From the NCBI GenBank assembly GCA_963930655.1, contig OZ005601.1, forward strand, positions 13,574,001-13,638,000: a DNA stretch of 64,000 nucleotides, in the 5' to 3' direction. How positions within the stretch are numbered: the first letter of the stretch is position 1; each line of letters opens with the position of its first letter. The translations under genes were made by a program, and so were the position numbers. Under the pieces are notes generated by a model. The model made no database searches. It saw only the letters and a list, made by a program, of their open reading frames with translations, and had not been told where the DNA came from. Shown in pieces: positions 34,881 to 45,907 of the stretch. This stretch comes from Myrica gale. Taxonomy: Eukaryota > Streptophyta > Magnoliopsida > Fagales > Myricaceae.

Positions 34881-35411
34881 AGAATCGCTTCGAATATATA
34901 GACCGGCTGACCGGGGCATAAAACAATTACCTTTCGTCTACTCTGTAAAAGCTGAAAATTTTAACTGTTGCATCACATGGCAAACACTGTAAATATGCGG
35001 TAAAAAACAACTGTCAGCTTAAAGGTGTTGGTCTGCTTGTCCACAAAATAATTGTATCGCGCATGGTATTACGTAACACGTGAATTCAAGATCAATAATA
35101 GAGTGGAAGAGATAAAAAAAATGTATTGTTTATTATTGAATATAGAAGAATCGCTTCGAATATATAGACCGGCTGACCGGGGCATAAAACAATTACCTTA
35201 CGTCTACTCTGTAAAAGCTGAAAATTTTAACTGTTGCATCACATGGCAAACACTGTAAATATGCGGTAAAAAGCAACTGTCAGCTTAAAGGTGTTGGCCT
35301 GCTTGTCCACAAAATAATTGTATCACGCATGGTATTACGTAACACGTGAATTCAAGATCAATAATAGAGTGGAACAGATAAAAAAATGTATTGTTTATTA
35401 TTGAATATAGA
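34881..35411 (-). repeat. 266-bp tandem duplication carrying a core promoter
   Basis: Two nearly identical 266-bp units (34881-35146 and 35147-35411). On the minus strand each holds a TATA box (forward GAATATATAGACC near 34892 and 35158), and upstream of it a palindromic TTACGTAA directly joined to a G-box CACGTG (35069-35082 and 35335-35348). The copies differ at only a few positions, so the duplication is recent. The unit proximal to 34801 would drive the 120-residue ORF. TATA and G-box are seen directly; promoter activity is inferred. Confidence 0.85.
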
Positions 35412-35459
35412 CTTTTCAGAAATTGTGATTGGGCACGAGACCGTTTCAGGCCTCAAATT

Positions 35460-36020
35460 AAAGCACGCGTTGTCAGCTGCGGATCAATACGTGAAATAGC
35501 GATAACATTTTTCCCAATTACCATCATACACAGACTGCGGTTAAAGTTTTTCTTTTTCCTTTTTCTGTCACAAATGTCACTTCCCTCCGTTGCTGTTGTC
35601 TTTCTTAACGGGAAGAAGTTAAAAAATTCATTTACTTTTTTGTCGTTCTTCTCAATGAAGCAGGCCCGTGAAATCTGTGGCGTCTGTAGACCACTGAACA
35701 AAGTGAAATAGTGATAACATTTTCCCCAATTACTGTCGTGTACATAGTCACGTGAAAATTGAATGCCTGGGCACGCGTTGTCACTTTGCTCTGTCCTTTT
35801 TTGTCGTTCTCTCAATGCCTGGGCACGCGTTGTCTTTTACTTTTTCTTAATGTCACTTCGCTCCGTCCTTCTTAACGGGAAGAAATGAAAAAGTGAAGCA
35901 GGCCCGTGAAATGCCTGGCACACGTTGACGTCTGCAGATCACTGAAAAAGTGAAATAGTGATACATTTTTTTTTCCCAATTACTGTTGTGTTGATAGACT
36001 CCGGTGAAAGTTGAATGCTT
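35460..36020. repeat. Degenerate tandem repeat, about three copies of ~210-250 bp
   Basis: GTGAAATAGYGATA followed by an A/T-run and CCCAATTAC occurs at 35491, 35703 and 35950. GAAGCAGGCCCGTGAAAT, CTTAACGGGAAGAA and GGCACGCGTTGTC recur between them in varied order. The array abuts the 266-bp duplication. No coding sequence is recognised. It could be an extended promoter or the repetitive end region of an unknown element. Confidence 0.7.
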
Positions 36021-36780
36021 TACTACAATCCCTCTACAAGTGCACCTCTTATTGACACGTTGGAAATCATTTATAATTCAGTGAATTACTATTTTATCTT
36101 ATTCGACAGTCCAACATGTCGATTGCACTTACAAATACTCCCTCATGGCTCAGGATCATCAAGAGGCTCGCTGAAAATGATAGACAGTTTAATTAATGCG
36201 TCCAACGGTGTTAACCTGTATCAAATTTACTTTCCTTTTTAACTTAGTTGGCAACATTTCTGTATAACTCCTTCTTCACCTTCCTCTTATTAAATATAAA
36301 ATCTCGGGCGAAGATTGACTATCATTAATGTTATCGCTATTTCACTTATTTGAAATGTATTTGTTTGGTCCGTACTCCGCCAAACCAATGCTATCATTAA
36401 AATGTATTTGGTTCAATTACGAAAAATACACACCTCAGTATGTAATGCACTACAACAATGACGTGCTGATCACTTATTTGAAACGCTTCCTTAGGTATGG
36501 TTCCAGCTACTTATATATATCAAATATCTTTATACACATAAATGTAAATATCGAGTACACACAAATTAACCACCCATATTGATGACCTTAAATTATCATT
36601 GACTACGGAGAATTGAATAATGATTCTTAGTTGCATAATATTCCAAATTAGATAAACAACCGTACGAAAATATAACTAGCACACTGAAACCTTAATGATA
36701 CATTGAGTTTCTGCAAATACAGGTACATTACGAGACACATTTTAGTAATATGCCGAAACACTGCGCAACGATTTGTTGGA
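36021..36780. other. Non-coding stretch
   Basis: AT-rich; no gene or repeat recognised. Confidence 0.5.
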
Positions 36781-36859
36781 ATGCTCGAAGAACGGAAATT
36801 ACTGCCGCGACAATTTCCAGACTAAAAACAGTTACTATAGTTCACCGACTATATGCTTC

Positions 36860-37335
36860 TCGTCATTCTCCATCTGCACCACGAGCATGAGTTGAAAATA
36901 TCATTTGCAGCACGCTGTAGTGCGGGCAACCCCGCACTCGGAATTTCCTATCATGTGGATGAGCCTACGACGAAAAGTGTCCACGCTTTAGTGTATTTTC
37001 TGCAAATAATAACGACTTGACTCGAATGGATAAGAAGATATATTAGTTAGTAGTTATTGCAAAGGTACGTACCTGCAACCAGTTATCCCACCTTGTGTCG
37101 GTTGCAAGGACTACATTGACGTCGGAGTCATAAAAAAAGCCATCAGTTGTTATGAGTTGTGTGAAATTATTATAATCGCGTTCGAGACGACGATAATGGC
37201 CATGCACTTGATTTGCTGTCAAGCGCATATTGCACCGTTGATTAATTCCATCAGCAATCCGTTGAAGCCTAGCTCGTGAGAAAGGACGCACCCTTTCTGT
37301 TGGGTTGTTCCCCGGTGGATCAGATGAACCCTTTC
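36860..37335 (-). pseudogene. Second Myb/SANT-like gene fragment
   Basis: One exon, about 37335-37070, contains PFSRARLQRIADGINQ, LTANQVHGHYRRLERDYNNF and TDTRWDNWLQ, a Myb/SANT-like domain of the LIMYB/At2g24960 type. It ends at a good donor (CTGCAG|GTACGTACC). A possible short last exon follows an acceptor near 36878 (reading MENDEKHIVGEL then stop), which is speculative. The upstream side runs directly into retroelement sequence, so no native start is visible and the piece looks like a decapitated gene. It may belong with the Myb/SANT gene at 30.7-33.3 kb, which it resembles in type but not in sequence. Confidence 0.6.
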
Positions 37336-40256
37336 TGTCCATACCCTCGAATGAAATTTCTATAATACCTTATGAGCCCTAAGAACCCTCGTAATGCCTT
37401 TACATTCTTAGGAGTAGGCCAATCTATCATTGCTGCAATTTTTCCCGAGTCTGCCCGTACGCCTTGTGCTGAAATCAAGTGTCACAAGTAGTCAATCTTG
37501 GTATAGGCAAATCTGCATTTAGATCTCTTAGCATAGTCAACACCTTTGTGAGATGCAATAGATGGTCTTCCAAATCCTTGTTGTACACTAGAATATCATC
37601 AAAGAAAACAAGGACAAACTTGCGTAGGTAAGGTCTGAAGATGTCATTCATAAGCCCCTGAAATGTAGAGGGGGCATTGGTAAGCCCCAATGGCATTACC
37701 AAAAACTCATAGTGACCTTCGTGTGTTCGGAAGGCAGTCTTAGGTACGTCCTCAGCTCTCACCCTTATTTGGTGGTAACCCGATCGTAGGTCTAACTTGA
37801 AAAAAATTGCAGCCCCATGTAACTCCTCCATTAGCTCATCTACCACCGGAATAGGGTATTTATCCTTAACCGTGGCTTGGTTTAGAGCCTGGTAATCCAC
37901 ACACATCCTCCAACTTCCATCCGCCTTCCTAACCAACAAAACGGGAGAGGAAAAAGGGGATTGACTAGATCTGATTGCCTCCAACTCCAATAACTCCCGT
38001 ACAATCTTCTCTATCTCTCTTTTTTGATAAAAAGAATATCTATAGGGTCTAACACTTACTGGTAAGGTTCCTTCCTTGAGGTTAATTTGGTGGTCATGAC
38101 TTCGAATAGGAGGCAACCTATATGGTTCAGCAAACACTTCTTCAAATTTCTATAAGACCTCTTTAACCGAAGGACCCAAATCTGCCTCAGTTTATACAGC
38201 CATTGATTGGACAGCATGTAGCACTACCCCTTGTCGTTCCACTTTAGCATGAACATGGAAATTCTGCCCTTCCATCAATGACCACTCTGTAGGTTGTAGT
38301 CCCTGCAATAATACTGATCTGCCATTGTCCGTGAAGGACATAGTTAGCTTGAGAAGGTCCCACAAAATAGGGCCTAAAGTACTCAACCAACTCACACCCA
38401 ATACTACATCTCATCCACCTAGGGGCAGCAGATAAAAATCAACCTTACAACAATGGCCTTGCATTTTTACAGCCACACTTGCACAACCCCCATCTGCCAA
38501 CATAATATCGTCGTTAGCTACTCGCACCCTTAGGCGATTGTATAGGGTCACAGGCAGATCATTTCTCTTAGCTACAACAGGGTCTAGGAAGTTATAAGTA
38601 CTTCCAGTGTCCACTAATATCACTACCTTACTTTCTCCAATTTTCCCCATCAATCTCATAGTACTTGGTTTGGGCGTGCCCGAGATAGCATGTAGTGAGA
38701 TTTCAGGTACCTCAGGGTCCACAACTTCGTTTGCAGCATGGTCAACCCCTTCTCCTCCATTCTCCTCTTCATCTTCAGAAATCCATTCCACTTCCTCCAT
38801 CATATAAATCCTTTTTCCCGTACAGCGATGTTGTAGGTTCCACTTTTTATCACAATTATAACAAAGACCCTTGTCTCTTCTTTCTTTCATTTGTGCATGT
38901 GATAGTCTTTGAATAGGAAATCTGGGTTTTGTATCCATGGTCCCTTTAAGGCCATTTCCCGAGCCATTTCCCCCTCTTGGAATAAATTTTTTGTTGACCA
39001 TTGGAACCTGATTTCTCCCAAAATTCATATTTCCAGATTTGAGACTTCGTTTGATAGTGGCCACACTGTCCTCCTGTATTTTAGCTAACCCAAAAGCTGA
39101 GTTCTAGGTGGGAGGGTTCAACAACTTCACTTGATATCGTATCTCGTCCTTCAATCCACTAATGAAGCAACTTAACTTATTACGCTCTGACAGCCCACGT
39201 ATTCGATTAGATAGCAATTCGAACTGAGTTTTATACTCAATAACTATGGTTGTTTGTCTTAGCCTATGCAATGCCTCCATAGTGTCGTCATATACCATAG
39301 GTCCAAACCGAGTGTATAGTGCTTTAGTGAAAGCCTCCCAGCTGGTAAAAACCTCAGCTTCTTCAGAATCTTGAAACCACACTAAGGCATCCCCTTCCAT
39401 ATGAAAAGAAGCCAGCATAATTTTTTGCCCCACAGGTGTTTGATAGTAGTTATAGAATTGATTAGCCTTATAAACCCAAGCAGCTGGGTTTTCACCATCA
39501 AATCTTGGGAACTCTAACTTTAGGGACTTACATTGTGGAAATCCAGAACTATATTGCCCTTCTTCCAGGTTTACAGCAGATGGGTCTCCTTTGTCACTTC
39601 TTGGAGCTCCTCCCTGATCTCTCGAGCCTCCACCACCCGATCCTCCTGGATCTACAGGGCCACCCGTGTCCACAGATTGCTTGCCATGAGAGATAGACAA
39701 TGACTTCATATTATCAGCGATTTGTTGCAGCTGATGAGACATGGATTCCAGCAAGCTTTGATGGTTGTCTTGCTGGGTCTTCATCATGTTGACAGTGTCT
39801 TCCAACTGTTGGATTCGAGCAGCTTGAGCCATAAGATCAACGCTCTGATACCAAATGTAGGGGGCTTTGATGATAATGGGGGTTAAAGTTGTAAATGAGT
39901 GTTTTGATGTTTGTTTGGCAAGAATGAAAACGAAGATAGTGACTCTCTTTGAGGGAGTCGGGCTCTTATTTTGCTTAAAGCTTCAATTCTATCTCATTCC
40001 TTCACGTATTACAGGGTAATATATCAAATTCGGTTCTTCTCCTACGCAGCCCACAGGGCCTTAATATAAAGTAGTAAAACATGACTAACATACGTAAAGT
40101 CAGCCCAAACCAGGCCCAGCCCACCACTAAAATTAACACAGTTCAATGACAACACCACGTCAACCACTTCGAACATCAAACACACTTCGGGAAGCCTCTT
40201 GACCATCGCGCCTCTCCTTTCCCTTTCTCTCCTCTGCCTCCTACAGACCCGTGACA
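37336..40256 (-). mobile_element. Broken Ty3/gypsy retroelement: one LTR, PBS, gag, protease, reverse transcriptase
   Basis: On the minus strand the order is LTR (40256-39856, 401 bp, TGTCACGGGTC...CTACA), a primer-binding site TGGTATCAGAGC matching initiator tRNA-Met, gag (domain motifs GENPAAWVYKANQFYNYY, WFQDSEEA; zinc knuckle CYNCDKKWNLQHRC), aspartic protease (VDTGSTYNFLD), then reverse transcriptase ([24 protein letters not shown]). RT, knuckle and short LTR suggest a chromovirus, possibly Reina-like. No integrase or second LTR was seen. It is a broken, partial copy with few breaks in the parts present, suggesting moderate age; the inner end abuts the Myb/SANT fragment. Confidence 0.88.
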
Positions 40257-41229
40257 CTATGAATAACTGGTCAGCTAATGCCTCAGGCTTGAGGTTCCTC
40301 GTGCAGAGAGATAAGATCACGTGAAGCAATTGGTCATCTGATGCACGTAAGGTTGTGGGTCCTCAACAGCAGGAGCAATTGTTTGATGTGATCAGACTTA
40401 TAAGGACAAACGGCCGAGTAGCTGATAAGAGCAAATGTTCTTTTTCGTCTACTTTCTTGACTGATCTGCCTAGAATAACACATTGCAAAAGAACCAAATG
40501 ATGTTAGTTAATGCAAGCTTCTACTGTCATGTAACGTTAACTAGCAATAACATGAAAATTTCATAACATACTATGAATTATCGAACTATTTGCCAAACTC
40601 TTACGCATCTGTGCAACCCATTCACTCCATGATTGGAGCAGAAGGGTGACTCACAAATGGAGCCGGGACTGCCAGTTTTCCAAGGCAGTTATGAACCTCC
40701 TCTGGGACAATCCAATGTCCTGAACAGCCACATGACGGGGAGATTGAGAACTGGCTCCAGCCACTAGCCATCTTTGAACTGGAATAAGCACAAAAATGCG
40801 AATCAAATAGACCGTAAAAGTTTTTCGTGCATGTAGGTGTTCCCAAAACTTATGCAGCCTAGCATCTAGATTTTGCCACTTTCAAATGCCTGCAGACACA
40901 ATCCACTGCTAGCAGGGATAGCGACAGATCGATTCGAACAAATATTGGCAGTGCTGCAGTGGCAAGTAAATTCCAGGTCAAAGACATGCTAGATGTGACT
41001 GTGGCTATGACCTCTGTGAAACTCGGGAAGTACATCGTTTAGGAAATCCTAAATCTTCAAGATTTTCTTACACAACATTCTCCCCTCCCTCTTTCTTTGT
41101 TTGGCTTAAAATGGTACTTCATATAAGGATGAGGAGAGGATGTGCGCTCAAAACCCATTGGATGCCTGCACAACTTACCAATTGAAAAGAAAGCCTTCTG
41201 CCGCCAAGTGTAGGAGACAGGCATGATCC
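40257..41229. other. Intergenic between the retroelement and EMB1703 homologue
   Basis: No gene recognised. Short open frames exist (for instance 40622-40846, minus) but show no family motif. The part near 41229 is presumably the 3' flank of the EMB1703 homologue. Confidence 0.5.
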
Positions 41230-44200
41230 TTATTTCTTGCCAGGCTTTTTAAGCATCCGCCTCAACCCTTTTCTGAAAAAAATGAAAAGAAACAGTTTTT
41301 TAACAATGGAAATGCAAACATCGCTGAAATGCCTCATGGATATTAATCAGAATTGCACCATCTCCATCTTCTGAATTTTAAGAAATAGCTTTTCAGAGTT
41401 CATGAGTTACCTCTTGGCAGGTTTGCCTTTGACACCAAACACACCCTGCATCAATGAGCTTATATCCACCGAGTGTTCCCTTGTGATCTTATCATGGTAA
41501 ATTTTGCTCCCAATCTCGGTAAGTTTTTCCTCCACTTCTTCTAGAGTCTGGTCCACATTGAGCTCAAGCTCCCCTGTCCTGATAACAGTTACACTGAAAC
41601 CATTTCCTTTGGCTTCCCGAAAAGTATCCTGCAGAGAGTTAAAGGACTGTAAACAAATGCAGGAAATAAGGTTCCCATCTAAAAGGGTTAAAGAAAAACT
41701 ACGAACCGAAAGAGAGGAAAAACAAATTTTAGTTGTACTACATATGGGACAAAAGAGAACTAACAACACAAAAAACAAAAAGAATTGAAGAAATGATTGA
41801 TTTTGAAGGCCAATTTTGATAAGCTACGAGAAGCCAAAACCAACCATCAGGCATCGGATGGCCCCATCACAAGGGCCCCTAAGACAAAATATGATGTATC
41901 ACAAAAATAAATGAAAAATACGGACATCTATAAAAAAAAATGCATCGCCATCACCAACAAAGACAATCATAAGACAGTTTGTACCACGAAATAGTTTGGA
42001 AAGGAATAAAATCCTTACTTTAGGAGGCAGGGGAACAACAAAGGCATGGCCATTTCCAAGCATTTCCATATGCGCCTGAATGATATAACAAAGATTTTTG
42101 CAGTCACCAGCATCCTCGAAGGCAATCACATGATACGGCTTTGGTTCCGGTTCAAGATCAGTAGCCATCTCCAATGAATAAAGCCCAACTCTCTGTTCTC
42201 CATTATGAACTGTGTACAATTCGATGCACTGGAAACAGAGGGTAATCTTTAACTATATGAAAAAAATATCGAAACAAGAGCAGAATATAAGATGGTGAAT
42301 TCAATGGAAGTTTTTGCAAAGTGCGAAGTAGTGACACTCTTTGTTTGAAAATGGGCAGATTCAGGTCAAAGGAGCAGAAAAGATGAAGTATCCACATACT
42401 TACAAGCAGATGTGGGAGATCTAACCACGACAAGTAGTCTTCTTCCTTCTCATCTGTGTACTCACGGTATTTGCTCACTACAGCTTGGGGTCCAAACAAT
42501 TCCATCTCTCTTTTGAGCTTGTTTAGCTTCTTTTCCATGAGTTTCTTATTCCTTTCAGGTAGTTTGGTCATCAGTTCACCTGCTTCCTCTATTTCTTTTT
42601 CAGTGATCTAACCATCTAAATCCTTCCCTATATCTTTCATCATTGACTTAGCTTCTGGGTCTGTCTCTTCATTATATGACTCTAGAAACCCACGGGACCA
42701 TTTGTTTGTGTGTTGCCAATACTCCTTCCCTGATTTTGTTCCAGCTTTAACCGAACCATAACTGCTTTCAATTACTGTCTTGGAAACTTTTGGATCTCCA
42801 TCATGAAATTTTGTGCTTGGATCAAGGGCTCCCGAAAAAGCTACAGCGTCCTCACGCACGAGTGATTCTGTTGATCTTTGAATGGAGTACTCTTTCTCCT
42901 GCTTCATGGGGTATGAATTACCGCTGTCCCCAGCCAAGATTGCCTTCCGTTTTTCTAGAAAATTTTGGAGGAATTCAGGATTCTTTTCTACGGGAGGCAC
43001 TTTTCTGCGTGGTATGATTTTCTCTGGTGGATCATACAGGTTGATCCCATCTAGAGGAGGAGAAAAAGACTATATCAGCATTACTGCATTGAAAAACTTC
43101 AAATGCAATGTAATTGGAACAATGTAAACTTAGTCCGTATTTGTTAACTGAATATGTAGAACCATTTACCACTACTTAATTTTTTGCAAGAAATTCATTC
43201 TTCAAATAGAAGCCTTCAGGAGTTTTGTAATTAGGCGATCTCAATTGTTCTGTCTAGTGCTACACAATTAAAGCTTGGTAAAATTAGAAAATAAAGAACT
43301 TGTTGCTTCTACCAGAAGGCAAATGATTTAGCACCGAGTAGCTACCTGCTCCATAATCAAGATTTTCAATGCTGGAATGGAGCCATTCATGCAGTTTCGA
43401 CAGCTTTTCATTCTGCTTCTCAACTTTCTTCTCAAGACCCTTAAAAATATATCAATGGTTTTGACTTGGGATTCTTTGCTAGGCTCTTGGTTGTCAAATT
43501 TTTCAGAAAGATAGTCTCTAGCTTCTTTCACCGACAGTATGACTCTTGGCTTTCTTCTGATAGAACTTAATGAATCACCATCAGAAGTATTAGAGAATTG
43601 GATGACTTCTCTTGTGTCTGTTACCTGCAAAGCACTTTCACTAGCTTTAAAATCCTGCAAAATGCTTTGCCAATCATCCAAAAACTTTTCACTTGAACTA
43701 CTACAGGCTTGCATATCCCTGTCCTCCCTGCAATTGTGCTTAGTGAGAAATCCAGTGTCAACAAATTTTGGTCCATCCAATGTTCCCTTCTTTATAGTTC
43801 CATAAGCCGCTTCACTATGCACAGTGACCTGTTCTGTATCCCAGGCCACTTCATCATCCAGTATTCTTTTCCATTCCATCTCTATCAATCAGGGAAAGAA
43901 CTGGTCCCTCAAATTCTCGAGAAGCCCTTTCCATTTGTCCGGTTTCCTGAATCATATTATCTAAGTCCATAGATTTGGCCATCTGAGTACTGGCCGAATC
44001 TTGTAACAAAAATGTGTCAGTGCATGCCTTGGATTGGGAAATATTATTCATAAGTTTTTCCTTGTCTAGCTTAGGCTTCTCAATGAACAGAGTGGCCGGT
44101 TCTGAAGTTTCTTGAACAACCTCCATGCTGACCTTCTCCAAAATTTCTTTCTCTTTCCTCGACTTAATCTTTCTCCTCATATTTCCTTCTCCATTTCCGT

Positions 44201-45116
44201 ATAATGAACCTCCTTATGCCCAGAAGAAAATAGCTTTTTCACCGCCCATAAAACAACGAATCCAACCAACACCGTGGTCCCAACCCTCGACAGCTTTGGT
44301 AACAGCTCGGGCTGCAGAGTGAAACCCCGAATTGCCTTAAGGAAGCCAGACTCCCCACCTTGAACCACAAACTTTACAACCGAACAATTCCTCGGAATCC
44401 CATTCTTCCCAGCCTCCATATCTCTGGCTAAACTCTCAGCCCGCAGAATTTTCAGGTTCACTTCCATCGACTCCTCCAATTCACGTCAACCAACTCGACT
44501 TCTTCTCATGATTTCATCCTCGTTAACCGAAGCCCGCTTGACATTGCCTTCCACATCTTCAAAAACCGTGAAAATAGGATTGGATCCAAGACCCCACTCG
44601 TCGATATCTTTCTTATACTGGTCAACCCAATTCTCCAACTTCTTCCACAATAAAGATTCACCCAAACGATTTTTGGATTCTTCCCCTTCACCATTGTCAG
44701 CTCTATCAACAAGACCACTACTATTGGCGTCACGCTCTTTTGCACTACCACTACCCCAATTATCCTTTAAACCATCACTCTTATCGTAACTGCGTTTGGG
44801 ATTTTGAAAGTCAGAGCTGGGATCGTAAGTGATGGGATTGTGACGAACCTGTTGATCATGAACGAGCTTCTTCCTCAGCGAGTTCCGGCGACTCGTGCGT
44901 CGGCCCAAATGCGCAAGTATGTGAAAACTCCTGCCGCTGCGTAATGGTAAACAGATTGGAAAGATGGGGTCCCGGTAGAAATGGAAGCTGGGTATCTATC
45001 TTGTACCTAAATTGGGGCCTCTTGCTCCAAGTTTTCGCGGGAAATTTCGGAGTGGGAGGTAGAATTCTAGAGAGAATAGGACGGGTGCTAGGTTTTGGAG
45101 GAGTAAGAACCTCCAT
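41230..45116 (-). pseudogene. EMB1703: EMBRYO DEFECTIVE 1703 homologue with five frame breaks
   Basis: Exons: 45116-45007, 44936-43346, 43050-42404, 42228-42019, 41628-41411, 41272-41230; all junctions are GT-AG and in phase. Features: a serine/proline/basic N-terminus fitting a plastid transit peptide, HLGRRTSRRNSLRKKL, a hydrophobic segment (TTVLVGFVVLWAVKKLF), a long acidic middle, and the conserved C-terminal part (GPQAVVSKYREY, EEDYLSWLDLPH, KGLRRMLKKPGKK). Breaks seen: TGA at 44486-44488, a one-base loss near 44168 (GAAATATGAGG), a frame change near 43880, a frame change in a T-run near 43448, and TAG at 42608-42610. Arabidopsis EMB1703 is needed for embryo development; its molecular role is poorly known. 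Neighbouring genes are unbroken, so a general sequence-quality problem is less likely. A second intact copy elsewhere is the simplest explanation. Confidence 0.8.
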
Positions 45117-45907
45117 CGATACGGACGGACTACAGAGAGTAGCTGATTAAGAGCAGTGCATAGTGAGGGCAGTTGAGTGTCTTTGATTTGAAGAGGTTTT
45201 GCAGGCATTGCTTAAAGCCTTAAACCCCCCGGTAGAAGCTGATGATAAAGTTAGGGAACGACGCCGTGGGCTTCGCCAGCAACATTGGTTACAAGACGGC
45301 CAACGGTGGTGGGGACTATAAATGGGCCCAAAATCCCAACCCATTGAACCTCAGTGAACAAAGTGTGAACCTAATGGGCTTCTGGTGTACAAACCTGAGT
45401 ATCTAAAGCAGTGATTTCTTAATCCCAGAGCAATTGCACTTTGTTCCTGCTGTATCATCGAAGTCCACTAGCGATTTTGGAATCTTTTGCGAGAGATTGG
45501 TATATAGAACCATTGTAAAGAAAACCCCTTGCCATCTAGTTTCTACCAGATATCTCTTGTGGAACAACACTACTGATCTAAAAACTCTAATTAAATTGAG
45601 TAGCTCGGAGAACTGAGCAGGACCTGGCACAATCATCCACAAGGCCTCGAATGGAATGGGTTCGGTTATGTTCACTGGTTCTTGGTTGAAGGAAATTTCT
45701 TGTTTTGAGAAAAGAAAGAATGGTGAATGGGAATGGGAGGGGCAAGCTTGATGGAAGTTTTTTCAAGGTTGAAACAGTCACTGTCCATGCACAATTTAAC
45801 AATAATCAGTGTTACTTGCATCCACTAACCATATGATGATCGTTCCCAAACATAATCATGTTAAGTACAGCACACAAGGAAGAGAAAGAGGAGGAGATCC
45901 ATCCAGC
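45117..45907. other. Intergenic between EMB1703 homologue and SINAT3
   Basis: No gene recognised. It contains the presumed promoter of the EMB1703 homologue and the 3' flank of SINAT3, both transcribed leftward. Confidence 0.5.

Noticed and set aside
40622-40846. 74-codon minus-strand frame below the EMB1703 homologue
   Set aside because: I considered it as a last exon of that gene, but the gene already ends at a stop with the expected KKPGKK terminus.
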